Assembly (NCBI GenBank): GCA_900546625.1 | Contig: URDU01000026.1 | Span: forward strand, 1 to 41,327 | Length of the DNA: 41,327 bases | Direction of reading: 5' to 3' | DNA from: an uncultured Lachnobacterium sp. | GTDB taxonomy: Bacteria; Bacillota; Clostridia; Lachnospirales; Lachnospiraceae | Shown here: positions 1 through 7,917 of the stretch, in pieces | Numbering within the stretch: the stretch's first letter is position 1 | How the letters are laid out: each line of letters begins with the position of its first letter | The notes under the pieces: model-generated | The model's database searches: none | Seen by the model: only the letters and a program-made list of their open reading frames with translations | What the model was told of the DNA's origin: nothing | Program-made: the position numbers and the translations under genes

Positions 1-52
1 GAGCACTTGACTTTTAATCAAGTTGTCCGGGGTTCGAATCCCCGATGTCTCA
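1..52 (+). tRNA. tRNA-Lys(UUU), 3' part; gene starts before the window
   Basis: The window opens inside a tRNA. A 5-bp stem CTTGA/TCAAG encloses the loop CTTTTAA, giving anticodon TTT (lysine). After a short variable region comes a T-arm, CGGGG-TTCGAAT-CCCCG, and the 3' acceptor strand ATGTCTC with discriminator A at 52. The 5' acceptor strand and D-arm are outside the window. No CCA is encoded. A rho-independent terminator follows 10 bases later. Confidence 0.93.
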
Positions 53-61
53 TTAAAATGT

Positions 62-85
62 GCCTCTCCCAGAGAGGCGCTTTTT
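62..85 (+). terminator. Terminator of the tRNA-Lys transcript
   Basis: A perfect 7-bp stem GCCTCTC/GAGAGGC with a 3-nt loop is followed two bases later by five T. It lies just after the tRNA 3' end. Confidence 0.85.
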
Positions 86-91
86 AATGTC

Positions 92-204
92 AGACATCGT
101 AGGGTTCGAACTCCGGACAACGTAGTTGGTCGGGGCGCTAGACGTCCGGGGGACGTCTGTTCAGCGCGGACCGAAGCGGAGCGTAGACCGAATCCCCGAT
201 GTCT
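92..204. repeat. tRNA-derived inverted/direct repeat block
   Basis: The left end (92-120) is an imperfect reverse complement of tRNA positions 22-50, that is the T-arm and acceptor strand. The right end contains a 21-nt exact direct copy (189-209) of tRNA positions 35-55. The outer ends AGACATCG (92-99) and CGATGTCT (197-204) are complementary. Inside sits a nested hairpin: stem AGACGTCC/GGACGTCT at 140-158, flanked by GCGCT/AGCGC and GGTC/GACC. The block therefore looks like a small fold-back element, or the scar of recombination at a tRNA gene. Confidence 0.6.
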
Positions 205-221
205 CATTAGCGTAAAAGAAG

Positions 222-243
222 CCGTTCCTTGAACGGTTTTTTT
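222..243 (+). terminator. Second terminator downstream of the tRNA-like copy
   Basis: A 6-bp stem CCGTTC/GAACGG with a 3-nt loop is followed by seven T. Like the first terminator, it follows a copy of the tRNA 3' end, so a tRNA-plus-terminator layout appears twice. Confidence 0.75.
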
Positions 244-260
244 GTATTTAGAAGAATGGA

Positions 261-286
261 GGGTTCGAACTCCGGACAACGTAGTT
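261..286. repeat. Second copy of the inverted tRNA T-arm segment
   Basis: Bases 261-286 repeat bases 102-127 exactly (26 nt). The segment is an imperfect reverse complement of the tRNA-Lys T-arm region. It ends about 26 bases before the start of the EamA-like gene. Confidence 0.75.
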
Positions 287-312
287 TACCGGGGCACTGG
301 ACAGAGAAAAAT

Positions 313-1185
313 ATGTGGGTATTATTTGCATTTGGATCCGCATTTTTTGCGGGCATAACATCGATACTGGCAAAGTGTGGTATCAAAAAAACTGATTCAA
401 ACGTAGCAACTGCAATAAGGACAATTGTAGTTTTGATTTTCTCATGGATTATGGTATTTGTGGTCAACGCGCAGGGGCAGATCTCAGCTGTGTCAGCAAA
501 GACGTGGATATTTCTGATATTTTCCGGAGCAGCGACAGGAGCCTCCTGGCTCTGCTATTTTAAGGCACTTCAGCTTGGCGATGTAAACAGAGTGGTGCCG
601 ATTGACAAATCAAGCACAATACTGACCATTATACTTGCATTTATCTTTTTAAAAGAGGAGATAAATGCTCTCAGGCTGGTATGTGTGGTGCTTATAGCTG
701 TCGGTACATATATGATGATCACTAAAAAGGAGATATCACAGGAAGAGCAGAATAAGGCAAAGGGTTCTCATGGATGGCTGTTTTATGCAGTGCTGTCTGC
801 AGTTTTTGCCAGCCTCACCTCAATACTGGGAAAGGTAGGCATAGAGGGAATTAACTCTAATCTGGGAACTGCAATAAGGACAATAGTGGTGCTTATCATG
901 GCTTGGATAGTGGTATTTGTCACAGGAAAGCAGCACACCATAAAGCATATAGAGAAAAAAGAGCTTGGCTTTATCTGCCTTTCGGGGCTTGCAACAGGCG
1001 GCTCATGGCTGTGCTATTACAAGGCACTGCAGGACGGACTAGCGAGCGTCGTGGTGCCTATAGATAAGCTGAGCATAGTTGTGTCAATCGTATTTTCATA
1101 TATCATATTTAAGGAAAAGCTGACTCTTAAATCCTTTACGGGACTGGTGCTTATCGTAGCGGGAACATTGATTATGCTGGTTTAA
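313..1185 (+). CDS. EamA/DMT-family membrane transporter
   Basis: This is a polytopic inner-membrane protein of about 290 residues made of two homologous EamA halves. The stretch around TSILAKCGIKKTDSNVATA near the N-terminus is echoed as TSILGKVGIEGINSNLGTA in the second half, both followed by AIRTIVVLI and a hydrophobic segment. Each half ends with a conserved WLCYFKALQ/WLCYYKALQ and VVPIDK pair, typical of drug/metabolite transporters. About ten membrane segments are expected. I start at the Met at 313 (MWVLFAFG) because upstream in-frame codons run through the tRNA-derived repeat. No strong ribosome site is visible. Substrate unknown; it stands alone between the tRNA repeats and bioB. Confidence 0.88.
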   Translation: MWVLFAFGSAFFAGITSILAKCGIKKTDSNVATAIRTIVVLIFSWIMVFVVNAQGQISAVSAKTWIFLIFSGAATGASWLCYFKALQLGDVNRVVPIDKSSTILTIILAFIFLKEEINALRLVCVVLIAVGTYMMITKKEISQEEQNKAKGSHGWLFYAVLSAVFASLTSILGKVGIEGINSNLGTAIRTIVVLIMAWIVVFVTGKQHTIKHIEKKELGFICLSGLATGGSWLCYYKALQDGLASVVVPIDKLSIVVSIVFSYIIFKEKLTLKSFTGLVLIVAGTLIMLV

Positions 1186-1199
1186 TATATAAAAATATC

Positions 1200-1228
1200 T
1201 TGACGTTTTCCGGTTTTTCTATTATCAT
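1200..1228 (+). promoter_or_regulatory. Sigma-70-type promoter of bioB
   Basis: TTGACG (1200-1205) and TATCAT (1223-1228) are separated by 17 bp. Transcription should start near 1235, inside the adjacent BirA-like operator, so a bound repressor would block initiation. Confidence 0.6.
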
Positions 1229-1260
1229 TGTTAACCGAAGAAATAATTACAGTTGACAAT
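1228..1260. promoter_or_regulatory. Predicted BirA (biotin repressor) operator
   Basis: The half-sites TTGTTAAC (1228-1235) and GTTGACAA (1252-1259) form an inverted repeat with one mismatch across a 16-bp spacer. This matches the known Gram-positive BirA operator pattern (TTGTTAACC, about 15 bp, GGTTAACAA). It overlaps the predicted start of transcription and lies about 50 bases before the bioB start codon, as expected for repression by biotinyl-AMP-loaded BirA. The birA gene is not in the window. Confidence 0.75.
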
Positions 1261-1312
1261 CATATCATGATATTAATTGAGAGAAGAAACACAGGACACG
1301 AAGGAGATAAAA

Positions 1313-2290
1313 ATGGATGCAATAACACTGGCACAGGAGATTATAGACGGAAGGAGAATCACAAGGGAAGACGATTTGTCTTTTTTCCTGAGCTGTGATC
1401 TGGACGAGCTGTGTAAGGGCGCAGATATGATCAGAGAGAAGTTTATCGGCGACAAGGTAGATTTGTGCTCGATAATAAACGGAAGAAGCGGAAAATGCCC
1501 TGAGGACTGCAAATATTGTGCGCAGTCAGCACATAATCATACAAACTGTGAGGTTTATGATTTCTTACCTGAGGAAAAGATACTTGAGGCCTGCAGGATG
1601 AATGAGAGAGAAGGAGTAGACCGTTTTTCTATAGTTACAGCGGGAAAAGCACTGACAGGTGAGGAGTTTGACAAGGCAATACATGCATATGAGACCATGA
1701 ACAGGGAGTGCAAGATTGATTTATGCGCGTCAATGGGCTTTCTTTCAGCAGAGCAGCTTCACAGACTGCATGAGGCAGGTGTGAGCAGCTATCACCACAA
1801 TATAGAGACATCAAAGCGCAATTTCCCAAATATATGCACCACACATACCTACGATATGAAGATAGAGACACTTAAAAAGGTGAAGGAAGAGGGCATGTAT
1901 GCATGCTCAGGCGGCATCATCGGAATGGGTGAGACCTGGGAGGACAGACTGGATATGGCAGTAAGTCTTGCAGAGGTAGGAGTGGATTCCATCCCGCTTA
2001 ATGCACTTATGCCGATTGCAGGCACTCCGCTTGAGGGACTTGAGCATATCAGTGAGCCTGATATACTGCGTACAGTGTCATTTTTCAGATATATAAATCC
2101 AAAGGCTGACATACGTCTCGGCGCAGGAAGGGCACTGCTTACAAATGACGGAGAGCTTGCATTTAAGTCGGGAGCTTCAGCCACAATCACAGGAAACATG
2201 CTTACGACAGTAGCCTGTGCCACAATCAGAAGTGACAAGGAAATGCTTAAGGGAATGGGCAGAAATGTGACACCTGAGTACATGAAATAA
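1313..2290 (+). CDS. bioB: Biotin synthase (radical SAM)
   Basis: BioB inserts sulfur into dethiobiotin to make biotin, using a SAM-cleaving [4Fe-4S] cluster and an auxiliary iron-sulfur cluster. The radical-SAM motif CPEDCKYC supplies Cys62, Cys66 and Cys69, preceded by NGRSGKC and followed by AQSAH. The conserved YHHNIETS, GIIGMGET, IPLNALMPIAGTPL and RLGAGRALL blocks are all present, and the 325-residue length is normal. The start at 1313 is chosen for the AAGGAG ribosome site just upstream; an upstream in-frame TTG has none. No bioA, bioD or bioF lies nearby, so this is a single-gene unit controlled by the BirA-type operator. Confidence 0.96.
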   Translation: MDAITLAQEIIDGRRITREDDLSFFLSCDLDELCKGADMIREKFIGDKVDLCSIINGRSGKCPEDCKYCAQSAHNHTNCEVYDFLPEEKILEACRMNEREGVDRFSIVTAGKALTGEEFDKAIHAYETMNRECKIDLCASMGFLSAEQLHRLHEAGVSSYHHNIETSKRNFPNICTTHTYDMKIETLKKVKEEGMYACSGGIIGMGETWEDRLDMAVSLAEVGVDSIPLNALMPIAGTPLEGLEHISEPDILRTVSFFRYINPKADIRLGAGRALLTNDGELAFKSGASATITGNMLTTVACATIRSDKEMLKGMGRNVTPEYMK

Positions 2291-2319
2291 AGGTTACTAT
2301 TCAGAATATAAAATATGTC

Positions 2320-2357
2320 AAAGATGTGTAAAATTATAACAATTTTGCGCATCTTTT
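2320..2357 (+). terminator. bioB terminator
   Basis: A long hairpin pairs AAGATGTGTAAAATT (2321-2335) with AATTTTGCGCATCTT (2341-2355), with two mismatches and a short loop, and runs into a T tract. It lies 30 bases after the bioB stop codon. Confidence 0.85.
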
Positions 2358-2379
2358 TTAGTACAAACGACAGGTTTGG

Positions 2380-2408
2380 TTGCGGGGGGAAAAAAATTAT
2401 TATATAAT
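2380..2408 (+). promoter_or_regulatory. Candidate fbp promoter
   Basis: TTGCGG (2380-2385), 17 bp, then a consensus TATAAT (2403-2408). It follows the bioB terminator and would give a leader of about 155 nt before fbp. The -35 box is weak. Confidence 0.45.
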
Positions 2409-2569
2409 GAAAAAAATTACAGGTTAAATAAAGTGGATATATCGTGCTGTGCAGGTGTCACACCGGACAGTCATGAGGAAGTGCTTGTCACAATGAAGAT
2501 GTGTCAGATTGATATTAAATAAGCTAATTAGTATATTTCATTTTTAAAAATAAGAGGTTACGGGGAAGT

Positions 2570-4423
2570 ATGTACAACGATAAAGGCAATACAAAATATC
2601 TGAAGCTGTTAAAACAGAATTATTCATCAAGTCAGGATGTAATCAGGGAGATAGTCAATCTTTCAGCGATTATAAACCTGCCAAAGGGCACGGAGTTTTT
2701 CCTGAGTGATATACATGGCGAGTATGAGGCTTTTTTACATATTATGAATAACTGCTCAGGTGTGATAAAGGAAAAGGTGGATTTAATTTTCAAGGATACG
2801 ATTTCTGATTATGACAGACAGGAGCTTTGCACTCTCATATACTATCCAAGGGAGAAAATGGCTCTGCTTGACGAACAGGGCAAGATAGACAGTGACTGGT
2901 ATGCCATGACGTTAAATCAGCTTATACTTGTCGCAAAGCTGCTCTCATCAAAGTATACAAGGTCGAAGGTCAGAAAGGCTCTGCCTAAGGAATATGCGTA
3001 CATCATTGATGAGCTCTTGCATGCGCAGGAGGATGAGGATGCAAACCAGGTCAGATATCACAAGCAGATATTAAAGACTATAATTGATTTGGAGGATGCG
3101 GATGAGTTTATAATCGCTTTGTCTGCGCTGATTAAGAGGCTTGCTGTGGATCATCTGCATATTGTGGGAGATGTATTTGACAGAGGAGGAAGCGCGGATA
3201 AGATTCTTGATCTGCTTTATGATTATCATTCGCTTGATATCGAGTGGGGCAATCATGACATACTCTGGATGGGTGCGGCATGTGGAAATGATGCATGTAT
3301 ATGTAATGTCATCCGCAACAATCTGAAATACAACAATGTGGAAATTCTTGAGAATGCCTACGGAATAAGTTTACGCCAGCTCATGCTGTTTGGCATGAAA
3401 ACATATGGTATAGAGGATGGAATTGAGGCTGCAAGGGCTGCCATCACAGTAATGCTTTTTAAGCTTGAGGGACAGCTTATACTTGCTCATCCTGAGTATG
3501 AGATGGGGAATAGGCTGATGCTTGACAGGCTTGACGATTTGCAGGATGTGGGAGTGGACAGAAAGCGCTTTCCAACCGTCGATGACGAGAGACCATATGC
3601 GCTAAATGATGAGGAGGCTGTCATCATGAGAAAGCTGCACAGACAGTTTGTGACGGGACAGCGCCTGCAGAAGCATGTCAGATTTTTGTATGACAAGGGC
3701 AGCATGTACAATGTATACAATGGCAATCTGCTCTATCACGGCTGTGTCCCGGTGGATAGCAACGGAGCCTTTGACAAGCTCTATATAGATGGCGAATTTT
3801 ATCACGGAAGGGCGCTGCTTGACAAATGTGATGAGAAAGCAAGGGCTGCATATGTGGACAATCCGTACAAGGATGATGTGGACTTTATGTGGTTTTTGTG
3901 GGGCGGAGAAAAATCCCCACTGTGTGGCAGAATGCTTAAGACCTTTGAGATGGAATATGTTACAGACAAGAGCATGTGGGAAGAGCCTTCGAACCCATAC
4001 TACAGCAGGTATTACGATAAGAGCTTCTGCTGTCAGATACTGCACGAGTTCGGGCTTTACGATGATGATGCGCATATTATAAATGGCCATACACCGGTTC
4101 ATGCAATAGAGGGAGAGAACCCTGTCAGGGCCAATGGCAAGCTGTTTGTGATAGATGGAGGCTTCTGCCGTGCGATGAACAAGAAAACCGGTATCGCCGG
4201 CTATACACTAATTTACAATTCGCATGGTCTAAGGCTCAAGGCACACACACCTTTTACGTCGGTGGAGGATGCCCTGATAAATAATACTGACATAGAGACA
4301 TCATCGGAGGTAGAGGAGAATGACAAGAGACGTATGCTTGTGAAGGATACCGATATAGGAAAGAGGCTTATTGGAGAGATTGATGATCTGCACAAGCTTC
4401 TTGAGAACTACAGGAGGCTGTAG
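2570..4423 (+). CDS. fbp: Fructose-1,6-bisphosphatase, class III
   Basis: This cytoplasmic enzyme hydrolyses fructose 1,6-bisphosphate to fructose 6-phosphate in gluconeogenesis. At 617 residues it belongs to the large Firmicutes class III family, which has a calcineurin-like metallophosphatase fold. The metal-binding motifs appear in order: LSDIHGEYEAF near residue 45, VGDVFDRGG near 200, EWGNHDILWMG near 225, and INGHTPVHA near 505, followed by the FVIDGGFCRAMNKKTGIAGYT-type C-terminal block. The start follows a GGGGAAG ribosome site. It appears monocistronic, with a candidate promoter upstream and a terminator downstream. Confidence 0.95.
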   Translation: MYNDKGNTKYLKLLKQNYSSSQDVIREIVNLSAIINLPKGTEFFLSDIHGEYEAFLHIMNNCSGVIKEKVDLIFKDTISDYDRQELCTLIYYPREKMALLDEQGKIDSDWYAMTLNQLILVAKLLSSKYTRSKVRKALPKEYAYIIDELLHAQEDEDANQVRYHKQILKTIIDLEDADEFIIALSALIKRLAVDHLHIVGDVFDRGGSADKILDLLYDYHSLDIEWGNHDILWMGAACGNDACICNVIRNNLKYNNVEILENAYGISLRQLMLFGMKTYGIEDGIEAARAAITVMLFKLEGQLILAHPEYEMGNRLMLDRLDDLQDVGVDRKRFPTVDDERPYALNDEEAVIMRKLHRQFVTGQRLQKHVRFLYDKGSMYNVYNGNLLYHGCVPVDSNGAFDKLYIDGEFYHGRALLDKCDEKARAAYVDNPYKDDVDFMWFLWGGEKSPLCGRMLKTFEMEYVTDKSMWEEPSNPYYSRYYDKSFCCQILHEFGLYDDDAHIINGHTPVHAIEGENPVRANGKLFVIDGGFCRAMNKKTGIAGYTLIYNSHGLRLKAHTPFTSVEDALINNTDIETSSEVEENDKRRMLVKDTDIGKRLIGEIDDLHKLLENYRRL

Positions 4424-4462
4424 GGGAAGATAGGTTAAAGGAGCAGCATATGATTAAAGAGT

Positions 4463-4496
4463 AATCCGTCATGCAGGGTAAGCATGGCGGATTTTT
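4463..4496 (+). terminator. fbp terminator
   Basis: ATCCGTCATGC pairs with GCATGGCGGAT (one mismatch) around a 7-nt loop, followed by a T run. Confidence 0.85.
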
Positions 4497-4656
4497 CGTA
4501 TGTAATTGCTTGCGCCTGATACATTTTAGATACAAGTATCTGCTAATATATAAACAGCCATGCATAATACAGGCTAAATATATGCTCCTTAGGATTGACA
4601 GCAAAAGAAGAATATGCAAAGATTTATAAAAGATTATAAATTTTAGAAGGAACATC

Positions 4657-5310
4657 ATGATAGAAATACTAATAGTAGAAGACGAAAAACCGATATCGGA
4701 CCTCATCAGATTAAATCTCATGAAAGCAGGCTATAGCTGCACCTGTGCCTTTGATGGGATGGAGGCAGCAGATATTCTTGAAGAGAGAAATTTTGACCTG
4801 ATAATACTTGATGTAATGCTGCCAAAGCTAAATGGGTTTGAGCTTATGGAATACATAAAGCCGCTTGGCATACCTGTGATATTTCTCACAGCCAAGGCCA
4901 CTTTAGATGACAGGCTAAGAGGTCTCACATCCGGTGCCGAGGACTATATGGTAAAGCCATTTGAGATTGTTGAGCTTTTAGCCAGGGTAAATATAGTGCT
5001 AAGACGTTATAATAAGATGGAGCAGCAGCTTACCTTTAAGGATATAGCTATCGATACGAAAAACCAGAATGTATCAAAGGCAGGAAAGCATATAGAGCTT
5101 ACACCAAAGGAATTTGAGCTGCTTGAGCTTTTGATGCGCAATAAAAATATCACACTTTTCAGAGAAAAGATATATGAAGAAATATGGGGAAGTGAGTACT
5201 CTGTCGAGTCGAGGACTCTCGATCTTCACATACAGAGACTACGCAAAAAGCTTGATATAGGAGACTGCCTTAAAACCGTATTTAAGGCAGGATACAGGCT
5301 GGAAGAATAG
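4657..5310 (+). CDS. OmpR-family response regulator
   Basis: This is a DNA-binding response regulator of 217 residues. The N-terminal receiver domain has the acidic pocket (VEDE, residues 7-10), the phospho-acceptor Asp52 in LIILDVMLP, the switch Thr in FLTAKA and Lys in VKPFE. The C-terminal winged helix is of the Trans_reg_C type (LTPKEFELLELL, then SRTLDLHIQRLRKKL and a final KTVFKAGYRLE). The ribosome site is AGAAGGA. It lies 53 bp before its partner kinase. By position, its likely targets are the downstream accessory, lipoprotein and ABC genes. Confidence 0.95.
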   Translation: MIEILIVEDEKPISDLIRLNLMKAGYSCTCAFDGMEAADILEERNFDLIILDVMLPKLNGFELMEYIKPLGIPVIFLTAKATLDDRLRGLTSGAEDYMVKPFEIVELLARVNIVLRRYNKMEQQLTFKDIAIDTKNQNVSKAGKHIELTPKEFELLELLMRNKNITLFREKIYEEIWGSEYSVESRTLDLHIQRLRKKLDIGDCLKTVFKAGYRLEE

Positions 5311-5363
5311 AAAACTAAAGACCATTAAATATGGATAAGTGTAATTTACAAAAAGAGGGATAA

Positions 5364-6935
5364 ATGAAATTCAGGTACAAGGTATTGTTCACAAACTTAA
5401 TACTGCTTTCACTTGGACTGGGGCTGGTGGGTTACCTCATGATACACAAGAATTTTGAGCTTGCGAAGCAGACACAGCTTAAAAACGCTATTGTGCAGAA
5501 TAATCTGGTACAGTCCTCGGTTGAGTATGAGCTTCTGCAGCTTTTGAATTCTGCTTCCGATAATTCCGTGTCTCAAAACGCAGATAACTCTGAAACCTCA
5601 AACAATAATACGGATAACACCGGTGCCCAAAAAAGTAGTGTTACCGCATCCTCAATAACAGCACAGCTTCCTCAGATAGGAGGACGCGTGAGCAGCAGTG
5701 TGCGCTCAAGGGATTCATTTTTCTACATATATTTTGATGGGGAAAAAGTATATACAGATGACAAAAGTGATGCAGGGATAAGTGATACACTTTTTAAAAA
5801 TCTCACAACAGGAAACAAAAACTATGTGATAAAAGAAGAATCCCAAAAGCACTATATCTATGTTACATCGCAGAGTGTGATAGATGAAAAAAATCTCTGG
5901 ATAGTAAGTAAATGCGATGCATCAGAGGCATATACACTGCTTGATGAGCAGATAAAATATTTCAGGCTGATAATAATAGTCATATTGATTGCGGAGTCGG
6001 TAGCAATGTATTTTATCAGCAGGTACATGACAAAGCCGCTCGAGAAGCTTAACCATGTCAGCGAGGAAATAGCGCAGGGGGATTATGCCACAAGGGTAAA
6101 CGTAAAAAGTCATGATGAGATAGGGCTTCTTGCACAGAAATTTAATATCATGGCGCAGGCAGTATCGGAGCATGTAGATGAGCTTAACGATATGGTGCAC
6201 AGGCGTGAGCAGTTTGTGGCGGATTTTACCCACGAGATAAAAACCCCTATGACGTCAATTATTGGATATGCAGACACGATGCGTTCACTGGAGCTTCCGA
6301 GAGAGGAACAGATGATGGCACTTGGATATATCTTTTCGGAGGGAAAACGTCTGGAAAGCATGTCGCAGAAGCTCTTTGAGCTGATATATCTGCGCCGGCA
6401 TGATATTGAAAAAGAGCGGGTGCATATGGCTGATATTTGCGCTGAGGTGGTAAAAGTTGTAAAGCCTGCATACGAAAACAGGCATCTTACTATAGAAACA
6501 GAGATAGAGGATACGGTGCTTTTACTTAACAGGGAGCTTTTTATTACAGCACTTGTCAATCTGATGGATAATGCAAGGAAAGCGTCAGAAGAAGGTCAGC
6601 AGGTTGAGGTTACAGGAAAATTTGCGGACAATAGGGCTTGTAATATACCTAAAGATAAAACGGATATAGGCGAAGCCGAATCAGTAGGTGACGGGAACTG
6701 TACGAGGGCATATGAAATCTGCATAATCGATCACGGAATCGGAATGACTAAGGAGCAGGCGGAAAGAATTTGTGATGAGTTTTATATGGCAGACAAATCA
6801 AGAGCCAGAAAAGAGGGCGGTGCCGGAATCGGAATGTCGCTTGTGGCTGTCATATTAGAGCACCATAACGCAGTACTTTCTGTGGAAAGTGAGCCAGGAT
6901 GCGGAACCAAGATGAGGATTTTGCTGCCGTGGTAA
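5364..6935 (+). CDS. Membrane sensor histidine kinase
   Basis: This 523-residue HisKA/HATPase_c kinase is the partner of the preceding regulator. It has an N-terminal membrane segment (about residues 8-26), an extracytoplasmic region of about 170 residues rich in Ser/Asn/Thr, and a second membrane segment near 195-215. A HAMP linker (KPLEKLNHVSEEIAQGDY) follows. The phospho-acceptor is His290 in DFTHEIKTPMTS. The ATP-binding domain shows the N box (LVNLMDNARKAS), the G1 box (IIDHGIGMT) and the G2 box (GGAGIGMSL). A low-complexity insert of about 35 residues lies between N and G1. The sensed signal is unknown; position suggests an envelope stress or an exported substrate. Confidence 0.95.
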   Translation: MKFRYKVLFTNLILLSLGLGLVGYLMIHKNFELAKQTQLKNAIVQNNLVQSSVEYELLQLLNSASDNSVSQNADNSETSNNNTDNTGAQKSSVTASSITAQLPQIGGRVSSSVRSRDSFFYIYFDGEKVYTDDKSDAGISDTLFKNLTTGNKNYVIKEESQKHYIYVTSQSVIDEKNLWIVSKCDASEAYTLLDEQIKYFRLIIIVILIAESVAMYFISRYMTKPLEKLNHVSEEIAQGDYATRVNVKSHDEIGLLAQKFNIMAQAVSEHVDELNDMVHRREQFVADFTHEIKTPMTSIIGYADTMRSLELPREEQMMALGYIFSEGKRLESMSQKLFELIYLRRHDIEKERVHMADICAEVVKVVKPAYENRHLTIETEIEDTVLLLNRELFITALVNLMDNARKASEEGQQVEVTGKFADNRACNIPKDKTDIGEAESVGDGNCTRAYEICIIDHGIGMTKEQAERICDEFYMADKSRARKEGGAGIGMSLVAVILEHHNAVLSVESEPGCGTKMRILLPW

Positions 6936-6990
6936 TCTGAACGCAATATAGATATTAAAAAGGGTAAATTTATAAGATTTAAAGGAAGAT

Positions 6991-7752
6991 ATGAAAAAAG
7001 ACAGCTTCAAATTAATAATAATGTCTGTTGCAGTAATCTGTATAGTAATAGAAGGCATCATGGTGCCGGGCATAGTGCTTGAGGCAAACCAGAAAAGTGA
7101 ACATGATCATGTGGCGAAGGTTCCTAAAAGCTATCTGCCTTCAGGCTCTGTAATGGCAAAGGAAGCATCTGTCAATCTGAAATTGTCAGAAAAGCTCTCG
7201 CTCATAGACGGGCAGTGGGACAGCACGACAGATGACGCCGCCTCTTATGAGATGGATGAGCAGGATTATCAGGCAGTTGCCACATGCAGAAAAAGCATAG
7301 AAAAGCTTTATGAAGAAAAGCTCTATCCTGTAAATCTTTCACCTGACTATTCTAACTGGTATACGTGGGAGGCAGCAGCGAAAAAGGCATCGGATAATAC
7401 CTTTAACACATATACGGCATATTACTGGATAATCAGGTTTGAGAAGTATGATGGTACACAAAATCATACAATCTGGATGCTTGAGGATGGGACAATCATT
7501 ATGGCAAAAGCACATATGAAGGATATTAGTGATATGAGTGAATATAAAGAGGTTTTGCAGGCAGATGATGAATCACAGGCAGAAAATGATATGTCTGCTT
7601 ACAAAGGATATTTTGACTACAGCGGGATAGATTTTTCAAAGCTTAAACTGATATCCGAGACAACAGCAGTGGAGCAAAAAAATAATGAAAGCTATGAGGT
7701 GCTGCAGTTTTTACAGGAAAATGAATATGTGTATGCGATTCATGAGAAGTGA
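6991..7752 (+). CDS. Membrane-anchored extracytoplasmic protein of unknown function
   Basis: I do not recognise the family. The 253-residue protein has a Lys-rich start and one hydrophobic segment (about residues 8-31), so it is probably anchored and exposed outside the membrane. The rest is hydrophilic. It begins after an AAAGGAAG ribosome site, 55 bp after the kinase, and is closed by a terminator, so it is the third gene of the two-component operon. The position suggests an accessory or sensory role, but that is inference from context. Confidence 0.8.
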   Translation: MKKDSFKLIIMSVAVICIVIEGIMVPGIVLEANQKSEHDHVAKVPKSYLPSGSVMAKEASVNLKLSEKLSLIDGQWDSTTDDAASYEMDEQDYQAVATCRKSIEKLYEEKLYPVNLSPDYSNWYTWEAAAKKASDNTFNTYTAYYWIIRFEKYDGTQNHTIWMLEDGTIIMAKAHMKDISDMSEYKEVLQADDESQAENDMSAYKGYFDYSGIDFSKLKLISETTAVEQKNNESYEVLQFLQENEYVYAIHEK

Positions 7753-7757
7753 TATAG

Positions 7758-7794
7758 ACCCGGTTTGCATAAGTATGTGCAGACCGGGTTTTTA
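7758..7794 (+). terminator. Terminator of the two-component operon
   Basis: The arms ACCCGGT and ACCGGGT, extended by TGCA/TGCA, form a strong hairpin directly followed by a T run. Confidence 0.85.
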
Positions 7795-7824
7795 TAATAA
7801 AAATGCAATGTATGATACAAAAAG

Positions 7825-7854
7825 TTTACAACTGACATATATACTCATTATAAC
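7825..7854 (+). promoter_or_regulatory. Candidate promoter of the lipoprotein genes
   Basis: TTTACA (7825-7830), an 18-bp spacer, then TATAAC (7849-7854). It sits between a terminator and the first lipoprotein gene. Confidence 0.45.
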
Positions 7855-7917
7855 AACATGGAAGATAACTATTCTGAATAGTCACCGGGAAAGAACAAAA
7901 AGGGAGGAGAGCCGCAT

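Noticed and set aside
23..232. Open frame of 69 codons across the tRNA and repeats
   Set aside because: It overlaps the tRNA 3' half, both flanking repeats and a terminator; no ribosome site and an Arg-rich composition typical of chance frames.
2433..2522. 30-codon GTG frame in the fbp leader
   Set aside because: It has no clear ribosome site, a GTG start and no recognisable sequence; chance is as likely as a leader peptide.
3602..4102. 166-codon antisense frame inside fbp
   Set aside because: It lies fully inside a strongly supported gene and its sequence resembles nothing; it is the shadow of the coding strand.
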